Shown here: piece after piece, positions 51,521 through 63,400 of the stretch | Numbering within the stretch: position 1 is the stretch's first letter | How the letters are laid out: each line of letters starts with the position of its first letter | Origin: Anthopleura xanthogrammica | Lineage: Eukaryota > Cnidaria > Anthozoa > Actiniaria > Actiniidae | Direction of reading: 5' to 3' | Assembly (NCBI GenBank): GCA_964019055.1 | Contig: OZ025209.1 | Coordinates: 8,671,071-8,735,070 of the forward strand | DNA length: 64,000 bases | Made by a program: the position numbers and the translations under genes | The notes under the pieces: generated by a model | Told to the model about the DNA's origin: nothing | Databases searched by the model: none | Seen by the model: only the letters and a program-made list of their open reading frames with translations

Positions 51521-54500
51521 TTCCCTTGAAGAGCTCAGTTTTTGAAAGCTTTAAAAAGCTCTGCGACAAGACAGCGAATAGAGTGAGTGGTATTGAAGGC
51601 AATGTTCCCAAGTGCTGCAGATTTGTGGTCCCTTAAGATCAAAGACCTCAACTGGACACTATCTGAGACGGGAATGAGCCTTTTGAGTTGGTGTACTTTT
51701 TTCGAGCTCTTTGTTCACAATGTGCACGAGCGAAAACAAATGCTTTTCTAGGTTCTGCGAACAAGCCACGCGCAAACCCCTTCCTCAGGTGTGAACTCTA
51801 TAGGGCAAATCCCGAATTAATGAGGTGGTTAGCCAATCAGAGCCTTAGATGCAACCGAGCATGACCAATCACATCGCTTACGATCGAAAACCTATTTCAT
51901 TCATTGAAGACACGCAATGTACCTGTTTGAACATCGAGTTGTAAATCGCCCAAACTTGCCTTTCGATTTAACGGAAGTTGATCGTTTTCGCCTGAAATAC
52001 TATACTATCGAATACATCACACTAAATATAACCGCGTTAACAATTTATTTGGCAACAGCGCCGGCCTTCACTAAAGTTCCACGCGCTCTTGTTGCATGCT
52101 TGAGTTGGTTTTATTTGCACATGGTGACAATGCGCGATCAGTGGAGCTTGAAATACGTCGCGCTATTTGCATACTTCCGAGATTAGTGAACCGTAATATG
52201 CCCTGTTCGCGATAACCTGTCATGTATGCGTGGACCGTCACGAAAGTGCTCCGAATATCATCATTCGTGAAGAAATACGAATCTCAAGCAGGATGTTATC
52301 GATCAAGTCAGCCCCTCCCTTGATGGGAAAAAATGAGCATTTAAGAATTTCCTTATCTACTGCGATGTAAACACAGAGTTCTTTTTATCCTGGTTTACAA
52401 AAATTCTAGAAAAAATCTATGTACCATTTTTTTCTTGTTCTCGTGGCAACGACGTTTTCCGACTAAGATGCCCTTCTCTGATTGGCCCGACAGGCCAATA
52501 ATCAAATGTCTATATTTATTGAGTTGTTGAAGCTGTCAATCACAGCTGTCATACGCAACACATGGTTATTTACACTAGATTGTCCTCAGTAGAAAGATAC
52601 CATGATACCGGCACACGACGTGTTGTATGCTCTGTCAATACCAAGACAGCCAGCTGAAAAAAACCTTGCAAGTGCACACGCGTTGGACGGACCTGCGAAA
52701 TTCCCAAACCGAATGTGTTTGGGAATGGCTTCTTTGAAAACACTAACTCAAAATTATCATCATGATGATTTTTTCCTTTGCGTCCTCACAGACCATAGTA
52801 ATAGAATCAGGCAGGAAGCCAATGTGTGGAGAAGGGGGGAGGGGATGGGGACTGGCCGTGGGAGTTTTACTATATTAGCTTCAGAGTTTGCGTTTGATAC
52901 CTTCCCTTGGAGATGAGACAACATACTTTCTGATTGCAAATCGCATGACCTGACAGCTGAACAGCAAGTTACAAAATCTTGCCTAATCCACCTTAATCAT
53001 CGTTAGGCCCTAAACCGTAACTACATGGTTTTTCATGTCATTTTTTTTATTCGCATTGTTCTTTATTCACTTCTTACTTTTGATTTTTAATTTATTATAT
53101 TGAGATGTAATTACTTTTGAAGAAGAATTTCCTTGACATGTTATCAAAACGATCAGTTTACATAGATGTGTTTTTTCTTTCAATAAAAGGTTTTTACTTC
53201 AGTGATTCTCTTTAATGTCTTTCGCCTTTAGCCTTTGCCACACACACTTTGAGGACAAATATTAAATCGGAGTTCGAATGTCACAGTACGTTTCTTAGTT
53301 GGCACTTCAATTTATAAAGTAGATAATGGTAAACGGCAGATAATGGTAACTGACTGTTCCATAACAAATTATAAAACTCAGTTCTAGTAAAATCGATCCC
53401 AGAATAGGAAGGTGGTACAACGTACTTCCTCAGATAAGCCGAATTTCCAATAACCTAGCAAATATCAAAAGAAGAATTAATGTAGAGGAAAGGAATTGCA
53501 AAAGCCGGGAGTCCCGGAATGGTCGGTACAGAGCTAGATAACACATAGAAAGCCTGAAACTACTGTTAAACACTGCTATCTCATCTAAATCATTTGGTAA
53601 TAAATTAATCTGAAGCAGTGAAGAATGAGTGGCCAATACATGGCAGATGCCGCCTAGAGTTAACTGGCTCAAGGCCCCTTAGCGATGTTTTGTTTTCCGT
53701 TGAGGTCGATAAAAAGAGAGGAAAAAAGTCTTATCGGTGGAGATCAAACTGATTCGGATCTTTTTTTGTAGCCTCAGCTGGTTCTCGCTACCAGTAACTA
53801 AAAATGAATTCTATAATTTTTATGGTCACGGACTTTAATTATGGCGTGCTCATCAGTTAATGTCATCTGCTAGGTGGAGTTTTTTCTCAATAAAATCTAA
53901 ACTATTGATATTCTGACGATCAGTGCCTTCTTGTATTTTCAATAAAAAGGCCAGCAACTGTTGCAATTGAGATGTAATTACTGAGGTGGAGATTTGCACA
54001 AAGGATCTCTTTTAGTTAAGCATGACTGGGGACTTCAGAGGGGGTGGGGTGGGGCGTGAGGTTGCTGATCTAGATATGAGATGAAAGACGTTTCTTTAGA
54101 CAACTCATATGCTTTCATTTGAATCACCAATCGACTTTCAAACAATCTTCTGTCCACCTTCAAGGCATTTGTGTACGTGTTCCGTTTGCCCAAGGAGCTT
54201 ATCGGCAAAATTCTCCACCTGAATCCTTTTTCCTACGTACTAAATCTATTCAACAAAATGCTTTTACATACATAATTAACCCAAATTACAAAGGTGTTTT
54301 ATTCTCTGGAAACAGCAATGGTTACCGGGGCAACCAAGGACACTACGATTGACTGCTTCACGGTATCTAAGGAGAATGCAATTATACACAATAGCCTCTC
54401 AAACAAGGCCGGCCGGCTATACAATGAGCATAAAGCGTTGCTATTGTTATTACGTCAGCTGATGATGTTCTTTGTATCCACAATAGTTAGCATTTGGGTC

Positions 54501-55180
54501 TGTTAGCCTCCTAAACTGCTAATTGTGACTTTTTAAAACATGTTCGACTAATTTAACTCGTTTTTTCTGTGTTTTACTTTATGTATCTCTTAAGAGAACA
54601 AGTGTTCAGATATAGTCCAATTCACTGATTCATTCGTTTTCTCCACTGTGGATATGTTCATTAATGGGTAGCATTCGCTTCTCACTGAGAGTGTGGTTAT
54701 AAATGTGGTCGAGTCAACTTTGATCCTTGCGAACACCACGTGTGCATGAGTAAAGTAGGTTTGATGTGTTGTGGTGTCTTTTCCTTGCCCTCTTATTCAT
54801 TTTCCCCCGAGTTTCCCGGTTTTCCTCTCTTATTTTGAAAAGGGTACAAAAGAGCGCTGCAGGAACAGCTGTGAACAAGGATTTTCCATAGCAATGCCAA
54901 GTATTCACTAGCAATACATGCGAAGACGCATGATAGTTTCATTTTAGTTTACATCCAAAAGTCTGTACATCAAATGCAACTGAACGACAAACGCAAAGAT
55001 AAAACCTTTTTAGATGAGCCTGAGTCTGAGTCTGGGTTGGTTGCGTGTGATAACTCCCCTTGAGAATGTGTTGATGATAATCAATAGAAAATATTTCTGA
55101 ATTAAATTTCCCCTTTGTGCACACCCTCTCTTCCTAAAAAAAAACAGTTCTTCAACACACCAATCAATATCTGTCGCGTG
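51521..55180. other. Intergenic
   Basis: It starts with the mos upstream region (CCAAT motifs near 51835 and 51870). Short open frames at 51917-52186 and 52602-52916 have no recognisable domain or splice context, and I leave them unassigned. Confidence 0.5.
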
Positions 55181-55189
55181 TTTAGCGGT

Positions 55190-55290
55190 TAAAATGTTAG
55201 GGTTTTTCTCCTGGTTCTCTGGTGGTTTTCCTCAGTTTCCGCCTTCCGCATAAATCAAATTCTAAATTCTAATTCAATATCTAGAAGAGT
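55190..55290 (+). mobile_element. SINE fragment (3' part)
   Basis: It shares the motif ctctggtggttttcctcagtttccgcc...aaattctaattcaatat with the fuller copies at 57315-57470, 58670-58840 and 59672-59872. Confidence 0.55.
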
Positions 55291-55520
55291 CTAGATAAAA
55301 ATAACTCTGTTTACGTAACTCTAGTAACCCTACTAACAAACTGTGCAGGGTTTTTTTAATAACAATTTTATTGCGGATAACTCATGCGTCTGTCACGTAA
55401 TAACAGCGCGTTTCGGGTTTTCGATATAGCAGATACCATAAAGTGACTCCAGACAGAAACCACGCCTTTTGAAAGAAATATTTGAAAATTCCATGTAGAC
55501 GCAGTCTGCGTTGATCGGCC

Positions 55521-55590
55521 GCGGTCTGCGGTGTTTCGCGAAAAAGAGGGGAGAGCTACTCTTCTTCGCAAAACCGCAGACCGCCGAGCA
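55521..55590. repeat. Foldback with ggtctgcggt arms
   Basis: cgcggtctgcggtgtttcgcg pairs with cgcaaaaccgcagaccgccg; loop about 30 bases. Confidence 0.6.
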
Positions 55591-55965
55591 ATGCAGGCTA
55601 ATCTAAACGATTCAGTCTAAGAGGCCAAATCCGCTTTGTTAACTTAATTTGCAATAAACACATTTTTTACGTAAATTGGTCGAGGTTTCCGGTAAATGGC
55701 TTGCTTATACAGAAACTATATATATATAGAAAAAATCTACATACGATAAAAGAACTTCTTTGTTTATCCGATAAACATATGTTAATAAAAATTTGTCTTA
55801 ACTTTTGAGAAATGGGCTTAACTTTTGCACTATAGGTTTTGGCTTGGTTGGATGATACGCCGAAAATCCTTTGACAGTCCAGCTGGGATTTGGGAATCCC
55901 GTGAATCCCGCGGGCCACGCGCGCGCGGGATACATATTGTGGAACTCAGTCTCTCACGTTTACGA

Positions 55966-58900
55966 ATGATTTGGGGAAAATGGCGGACAAACAAGACAAA
56001 ACATAGAAGTCCTGAAGACTGTCCTGAAGGTATTTTTATTCTAGTTGACATACTTGTCTTTAAATATTTTACAACATTGCTATTCGAATTGTTTGTATAC
56101 GTATTATTATGTTAAGCTTAGTATTACGTTTGAAATTGTGAAAAACTGATCTGCGAACCATAAAAATAGATCAAATACTGTATTAGCTTATGTCAACAAG
56201 AAACAGCTTATTTTCATCGTGCTTGTTTGTGTGAGACTTGTTTGTGTTAAATGTAGAACATTTTCACAAACATTAATTGCTGAAAGGGTCGCACAAATAC
56301 AGAAGTTGGCCTTCCTATGGTATTAACTTGAAAGTGAAAAATAGCATTTTGACATAATTGTTGTGAGGTGTTAAGTTTCTTATGTCCTTCCAGATCTTTC
56401 TGCACCATATGTATCACACTGTTAAATTTGATTCTCTCAAAACTAGGAAAAAATTCTTATTTTAAGATCCCCAGATAAGAGATCATAAGTTTCTTAGAGT
56501 ATTATCTCTTATCTGGGGATTAAAATAAGAACTTTTTACTAGTTTTGAGAGAATCTAGGAGAATCATGATCAAGTGTCATGTCTCATAGACCCTGTCATC
56601 CCAGTTCTCTGCACATGCCCAACGTAACAGCTTTTCCAAGAATGATCTATGATGGAGTCAAATTAATAAATAATAAATGGGATATTTGTGATTTATTTGT
56701 GATTTATTTGTGATTTATGATGTTAATAGTTCCCTTCACAGTTTGCTATGCTATCTTGAAAGGTACAGCTGTAGCAGTGCCTTTGCATCGAAGCGAGACA
56801 AATGGTGAGCTCATGATCATAGAGACCTTTTTTAATGCCTTGGAAAATTATTCACATGTCTCTAATCTATCATTGCAAGCTGACCGATCGTCTTGTTTGA
56901 TGTAAAGCCGGGCACAGCTACTTTTCAAGATGGCACAGGGAATCAACTCATTTGATTTCAGACCAAATTCCTCTCTACTTATTTCATTTACCACTAATAA
57001 ATAAATAGGAAAAAACGTATTCAATGATATACAATGTCACTTAATAACTATAAGGTGCATATTGAATGAATGATTAATAATTTCACTACTTCCAAACATT
57101 AAAAGCTGTTTTGTTTTAATTGTTTCTATAATAATTTTCTTGTTTATTTAAGTTTTTGTTAGTGTGTTAGTACTCCATAAATATTGTAAATAATTAATTA
57201 TTTAGTGTGATCTTCCTTGATGAGCCGTTTATCAGCTCTTGAAGAGAGCACAGAGAAAAAATATGTTTAAATAAATAAAAAAAAAGCTGTACTTTATGTT
57301 TACTTTTTTATAGGAAGCACAGGTGTTGCATACCACTAATACACTGAATCTCATGACACCAGTGCAATCTGGGTTTGATTCCTTGCTTCAAGGGTCTTTC
57401 GCTCCCTCCACCACAAAAAGAAATCAATTTCTAAATTCCAATTCCATCTGGCATCCAGTGCTTTAGTCATGAGCCTCTGGCTCTAGAGATTGAGCAATCA
57501 CTACTTGCATTTATTGTTCTATGTAAAATAAATTACATATTATTTTGTTTTACATTTTTATGCTTCTCATTTAATTTTCTCTGTCAATGTGCTATATCTG
57601 ATCACATTTAAAAGAGTATATTAAGAAGTACACAAAGTGTTGTGCAATTAATTTTGTGTTAACTTTATTTTTCTAGATAATATGTTGAAATGATGATAAT
57701 ACAGGATTGTCAATGGCATCAAGCAGGGAACGATGTAAGAGAAGTTTAATTTAAAAGGTTGAAGTGCATCTCTAAAGGGCAAAACATTAGATTTAATATC
57801 AGATCATCTGAATAATTATCCATTGGCAAATATATCTATGGACACATATTACACGTATATATAACATAACATATTTATACAGCATTTTGAAAAAGTTCCA
57901 CAAAGTTCAAATATATCAACTAACTATCTATTTAAAAATTAGTCACACCCCAATTCTAAGACCTTCATTCTTAAAGCCAGGGGTAGCTTTGATTATCAGC
58001 AGGGGAGTGTGGGTTGAATTCAAAACCTGTGCAAGGTTTTGAATTTGAAATTCAAGACCTGTCCCTGGCTGGTTTTTAAATTGGTTCAAACTCAGACCCT
58101 TGGCATCGGTCTTGAATTTCAATGAAAGCGCTCGCCCTATAGTTTGAACCTTTATATAATTATTCTAATGCACACAAGATTCGACTCACATGTTGGTTTT
58201 CATGGAGGTTGGAAACCAGAGAACCCAAAGAAAACCTGCATAGCATAGCAGAGAACAACACATCAAACAAACTCAATCACATATGGTGTCCACAGGGCTA
58301 GAACCAGTGATCCGAACCTTTGGAACCACAGGGGTGAAAGACAATGCTTAAGCATTGTACCCATGCTTACCCAAATGCATATAGGAAATGTTATAGAAAA
58401 TAAAACAAAGATGAAATATAAATTAAAAATAAAATATGTGACCAGTAGCATACAGCTACAGCCAGACTAGAGCTGAAAGTAGAATAAAAGAATGAAAAAC
58501 TAACTGAAAAAGTGCATCAGAATTCTCAATATTTAATAAATAATATACTCTCAATATTTCAGTCAGAACAAGTACTGTAACAAATCAAATGATTTATGGG
58601 AAGATAAAAAAAACGTCCTTGTTTTATCGGGGGCACTTACCCGGTAATAGCAATTAAGTGGTCCTCGTTCCATGATCGAATTGGAATTTAGAAGTTGATT
58701 TTCTTGGAGGGAGGATAACTGGACAACTCTGAAAAAAAATCCTCGAAGCACATGACAGGAGAGAACCAACTAGAAACTTTACTCACATACAACACTGAAG
58801 CGAGTGCTCTCACCACTATGCCACCTGTGCTTCCCATGAACAACCCTTTGCACCAAAATGAAAATTTATTTTTCATAATGCTGAATTTTTTCATTTCATT

Positions 58901-59084
58901 CTTTGTTTTTCAAACAATATCTTATCCCATGTAGTCTTCAAGGATCGAGTACTAAGGGCTTTGTATCAAGATGATGAAGAAAGCTCAGAAGAAGAATCTT
59001 TCAAAAATTCAAAAAAGCTGAAAAAAGCAGTGAAAAGGAAAGATTTGGGACAGCCAGCACCAGATACAAAAACTGAAGACAGAG
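55966..59084 (+). CDS. Small gene, acidic/lysine-rich protein, first two exons
   Basis: Exon 1 is 55966-56029, starting MIWGKWRTNKTKHRS and ending in phase 1 at G|GTATTT. Exon 2 is 58935-59084 (acceptor cttatcccatgtag, phase 1 to 1). It encodes FKDRVLRALYQDDEESSEEESF, then a lysine-rich stretch (KKLKKAVKRKD) and ends TKTEDR. The joined 71-residue peptide has an acidic serine patch, possibly a CK2 site, beside a basic patch. I do not recognise it. The better Kozak ATG (ATGGCGGAC at 55979) hits a stop after eight codons. A third exon could begin at 60188 (strong polypyrimidine tract, then a stop after 15 codons) or at about 60350. A CpG-rich stretch at 55908-55930 suggests the promoter. Confidence 0.4.
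56430..56555. repeat. Foldback element
   Basis: gattctctcaaaactag (56430-) pairs with ctagttttgagagaatc (56539-56555), and the stem continues through aaataagaactttt / aaaaattcttatttt and ccccagataagag. The loop is short. Confidence 0.8.
57315..57470 (+). mobile_element. tRNA-derived SINE
   Basis: It has a B-box-like gggtttgattcc and the family tail with ctccctccaccacaaaaag, tttctaaattccaattc and tctgg. Confidence 0.6.
58185..58345 (-). mobile_element. tRNA-derived SINE, diverged
   Basis: On the minus strand it runs tRNA-like head to ccaacatg tail and contains gttttctttgggttctctggtttcc-type sequence, the conserved central block of this SINE family. Confidence 0.5.
58670..58840 (-). mobile_element. 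tRNA-derived SINE
   Basis: The minus-strand copy begins gggaagcacaggtggcatagtggt (A-box region) and carries gagtaaagtttctagttggtt, the shared central block and the aacttctaaattccaattcg tail. Confidence 0.7.
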
Positions 59085-59417
59085 GTGAATATAACAGTAC
59101 AATTATCATTCTTGTTTGTTTTGATATTATGGTTTTGGGTTTTGATTCACTCATTTGGTGTTGGTTGTACACGAGGCTGAACAGAGGCTTACCAAGGCTA
59201 TTAAGCTGAGGTCCATTTTCGAGGCTGAAGGCACAGTTTTTCTTTATCCAGACTGACTTTAAGATGGTAATTTTTTTGTTGTTTAGCATTATCTCATGTG
59301 CCAAGTAGTTGTTGCATGTTTGTTTAATATGCTAGGCTGCCATGTAATATTTATACATATTAGACTGCAAGCAAATTATTTAAATAATGAATAATTATAT
59401 TAAATAAATGGGAATAA

Positions 59418-59632
59418 CAGTGCAAATCAAAAAACCGTGGGCACCCAGAAATATTTCAGAAATCGTGCCTTGCTCATTGAACAATCTGAAACCACTCTCT
59501 AACTGCAAGAAATGTGACTGATTTGTAGTCAGATAATTTTCTTGAAGTTAGAGAGTCATTTCATATTGTTCAATGAACGATAAATGATTTTTGAAATATT
59601 TCTGGGTGCCCACGGTTTTTTGATTCGCACTG
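59418..59632. mobile_element. 215-base palindromic MITE, TAA flanks
   Basis: The ends cagtgcaaatcaaaaaaccg and the complement are near-perfect, and pairing extends through gtgggcacccagaaatattt to an inner ttgaacaatctgaaa block, so almost the whole element is a hairpin. TAA flanks both sides (59415-59417 and 59633-59635). Confidence 0.8.
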
Positions 59633-59671
59633 TAACAGTGGTTCCACAGATCAAATGGCTCTTTTTTTCCC

Positions 59672-59872
59672 AGATTTCAATTGAAATTTAGAAGTTGATT
59701 TTTGTGGAGGAAGGAAAACTGGAGAAGCCAGAGAAAAACCCTCAAAGCACAGGAGAGAACCAACAAGAAACTCTACTCACATATACAGTATGAGAGAGAG
59801 CCTGGCAAAAGTCAAATCTTGGTCGCATTAGTAAGAGGCCACTGACCACTACACCACCCTGTACTTCCCAAA
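59672..59872 (-). mobile_element. tRNA-derived SINE, most complete copy
   Basis: On the minus strand it starts gggaagtacagggtggtgtag (A-box region tggtgtagtgg), then gaccaagatttgac (B-box region), the central gagtttcttgttggttctc block, and the aacttctaaatttcaatt tail. Confidence 0.75.
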
Positions 59873-60451
59873 ATAGTTATTTAAAATATTTATACATTTA
59901 TTTAAAACAAACAACACAGCTAAGTGCATATTTGTAGAGTACATGTGTAGCCATAACCTTGTGATAACCAAGAAGTCATTTCATCTTTTTCTATGACACA
60001 TTTTTCATTACCGTCATAATTTACACATTTATTTAAATTCTCAAGTTGGTTACAGCTAGTGCAAGTGTTATAATATGAATAATGTTGATTATTCTTGGCA
60101 TTATATGTTGACAGAACACCAAGAATGTGCTCGTACTTGATATTATAGTATAAATGAAAAGTATTTTGTTGACTTTTTTTCAATCAGGCACTGGTGTGAA
60201 TAATACATTTTTTAATATTGTCATGGGCTTATAGTCGCCAATTTACCACTCTTCTGAGATTAGTGACTGTGCTTCATTTTAATGCAAAACAAAATAGTTA
60301 ACTTTTTCAACCAGTGTTCTAATTAATACTGTTGCCCACAGACATAATTTCTTATCCCCTGCTCTTCCCTCTCACTTCTTCTGGAATGTCTTTCTTTTCT
60401 GTTGAAATATGCCAGGGTTGAAGAATGACTGTATGTGCTTATTAAAGTAAG

Positions 60452-62786
60452 TTATTTTGGATTCCACTGGAAGCACCCTCCATGACTCATCTCAGTCCAT
60501 TTCCTCGGTAAAGTGATGTGTTTAGCATTTTCACAGCCCATGCCATCTTTTTCACGCTGACTGCAGCACACCCACCTACCAGCCAGGATAGTACCACCCA
60601 TGTAATATGCTCCATGAATTTTACATCCTGCTGGGTTTTCATTTTCAAACTGTGCCCCACATCGTGTGCAGGTCTCATATCTTTTTCTGTTTTCCTTTTC
60701 TGCCTTTGCAACAAGAGCATCTTCTAACAAATTCTGCAGTCTGTAGACCTCTTCTGAGACATCTGTGCGTATTTTCTTGGGCTGAGTTGCTGACCACTTC
60801 ATCAGGTTTCTTGCAGCTTCTGCAAGCCGGTTGATCTTGGGAACACCTTTATCCATTACCCCAAAATCACTCATTGAACTCATATCGAAGACAATTGTCT
60901 TGTCAACCAGTTCTTGGATCCAATCTTTAAGCTGAAGATTAGGCTCCACTTTGATGAAAATTATTGGCATCTGATTCTGTTTGGCATACATCAATTCCAG
61001 ATTGCAGTTGACGGATTTCTGATACTTCTCTGTCAGAAAAGAAACCATAATAGTTGAATTCTCCACAGCAGTTGCCATAGCTTCATTGATGTTCCCCTGC
61101 ATACCACCCCAAATATCCATCCAAGTCTGGAAAGTCTTCATGTCCATCTCCATGTAAACATTCCTTACAAAATCCTGGATATCCCACTGATAAGACAACA
61201 TGATGTCAAACTTCTGCTCAATTGGTACCCCATGTTTGTCAAACAGTGGTTTTGGTGGCGTGAAAGACATTCTTGTCACCTCATATTTGATGTAGTTGAA
61301 TCGCAGGTTTTCTGTATCTTGTGTTATGAGTTCCTCAGGGGGAGGGGGTAGAGATCTTTGTTCTTCCTGATTCCTTGGATTTGGTGGCCACTCATCTAGT
61401 TTTCCCTTTACCTCTTCAATCTTCTTTGTAAGTGATGCAATATCTGCCTGAATTGTTGAGAATAAATTGTAAGGGATGAGAAAAAGAAGTCTTCAGATAG
61501 AGAAAATGGTATTTGTGTATTTTTAAAATGTCAAGCTTGACAGCTATACCAAGCAGTAGAAAAACTAGAACAGTTTGTGGATGGAGGCAAGCAAAGATGG
61601 AAGAAATGGATGGAGGGATGGATGAATTAATGAGAGATACCCAGTATAGGGTGTATTGGTGTGAATGAATGGATTCAAGGATTGATTGTTGAGAAAAAAG
61701 GACTCTTTACATTTCACTATGAACCAGTAGTGTACATACCTTTTCTCTCTCCTCTTCCGACTGTCCCCCGTCATATGCTGTCAGTACTGCAAAGATGAAG
61801 TCATTCATAGGTGTGCTGTCAGGAACATTCTTGTGTGCTGTATAAGCTTGATTGGAGTCAGTCAATTGATAGTACAGTTTACCAGCTATACCAAGAGATA
61901 ACCAACCAGATAGCCAAAACTTCTCTCCCTTGACCGGGATTATTTGTTTTTCATGCTTCCTTGCATATTCATATTCCTCTTGACACTTTGAGGAAGCCTG
62001 GTACCCGGATGTCAGGATCGGTATAAAGACCTTACATCCCTTGATCAGCTCTATATTAGACCCTTTAGGATCCCCCATTTTGATTGGTATTTGGCCAAGT
62101 GTGTTTGCTGCTGCTCCCATATTAGATACGCCATGACCAGACTTAACCATCTTAGCAACTTCTGTGCCCTCTTCTAGATAAACGATACACACATAAGAAC
62201 CAGGTATCTTTTCTGTCTTCAAACCAGATCCTTCGACTGTATCGAGTGTTGGCATGGAAACCGTGCTTCTTTCGACTCCTGTCAGCTTCTCTGTGAGTGC
62301 TGCTAGTAGCTGATCGTTATTTTCTTGTGAATTCTGTATGTGTTGTACTGGTTTTCCCCAGGCCAGAGAAATAGCTCCTACTGCACCAGAGGGCGAATAA
62401 TTTGGCTGAGCTAAAAGCGATACGACAGGTTTCTTCTTGTCTTTGGCGTAATTTGCTAATTCTACACAGTAAGGTGAACGCTGGTAGTTGAACGTAGCGA
62501 TTATCACAAAAACATCACACCACTGAACGCTCTGTTCACGTAGTCCCAAAGCAAACGGACTTCCTTCAGATATAAGAAAGACATTGTAGCCATTATCTCG
62601 AATAATGCTTCCAGCTTCTTGTGCCTTCTCATAATTCTTTGAATGAAACGAAATTAGAACGTTGGCCTTTCCTTTCGGACCTTTCGGTTTGCCCTGAGAA
62701 GCTTTGACAGGCTGTTTGAATGCTTGAGCTGCTTTCACTGATGAGATGGTTGCCCTAGATTTCTTCTTGCTTGATGCAGAACCCAT
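60452..62786 (-). CDS. Triple TIR-domain protein with N-myristoylation motif and CHORD-like C-terminus
   Basis: Two exons, 61740-62786 and 60452-61447, joined in phase 0 (donor AAG|GTATGT, acceptor caattcag), give 680 aa. The start MGSASSKKK is a good N-myristoylation signal with a basic stretch, so membrane anchoring is likely. TIR-like domain A (about 41-172) begins NVLISFHS and has CVEL with E109. Domain B (about 196-313) has SSKCQEEYEYA with E270/E271. A predicted coiled-coil and proline linker (350-405) follows. Domain C (about 428-550) begins KFDIMLSYQWD and has CNLELMYA with E500. Glu in this helix is the catalytic residue of NAD-cleaving TIRs such as SARM1. The C-terminus (609-659) has C-x2-C, C-x2-H, CC, C and H spaced like a CHORD zinc module. 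TIR proteins act in innate immunity and NAD signalling. Enzyme activity and the CHORD match are inference. Confidence 0.8.
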
Positions 62787-63262
62787 AGCAGAAATGCGAT
62801 ATAGTTGATGTAGTTGCGTTAATTACGGTAAACTTAGGCTCTTGTCTTTAAGAACAGCGTTTTACAGATGGCAATGAAGTTTTTTTCGTGGCTCCTGCAC
62901 TTGAGCTGACCTTTAAACTCTAAAGCTTAAATAAAATTATTCCAAATGCGATATTTTACTGCACCGACGAGTCCTTCACGTTCGAGGAAGTCATGCAGCA
63001 AGAACCCTGAACCTACTATGTATAAATAAATAGATATGACCATCTATTATAAACAAAGGATTGATCAAAGAATACAAGAAGAACAAGAGATGTTTTATAC
63101 CTCGATACTATTGAAAACCATGGAAACGATGTCAATATACAATAATACATGGACATATGAAACAGAATGAACAAAAACAAAAATTAGTTCAAGAGTGTAC
63201 GATAAAACAAACAAAAAACATAGAATTAATAGGGCAATTGTACAAAAAAGTTTGTACAGAGT
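62787..63262 (-). promoter_or_regulatory. Upstream region of the triple-TIR gene
   Basis: This is the presumed promoter and 5' UTR. I see no intervening gene; a short open frame further on at 63095-63310 has no support. Confidence 0.3.
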
Positions 63263-63400
63263 TATAGACCCCTTGCACGTGACGTCAGAGCAGCTCAATT
63301 TGGAGGGCAAAACAAAAGAATTTTAAACTCCTGAGAATTGAAACCTATTGTTTTGTCCTCAAAATTGAGCTTCATTCTGACGTGCTGCAAGGGGTCTATA
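63263..63400. mobile_element. Foldback MITE with gacccctt ends
   Basis: tatagaccccttgcacgtgacgtc pairs with gacgtgctgcaaggggtctata, and the inner sequences caatttggagg.caaaacaa / ttgttttgtcctcaaaattg extend the stem. The length is 138 bases. Confidence 0.8.

Noticed and set aside
52602..52916. 104-codon plus-strand frame
   Set aside because: It has an ATG and a stop but no recognisable motif and a low-complexity Gly/Arg end. Without transcript data I cannot support it.
55979..56005. Strong-context start codon ATGGCGGAC for the small plus-strand gene
   Set aside because: The frame stops after eight codons. The upstream ATG at 55966 is the only one open through the donor in the right phase.
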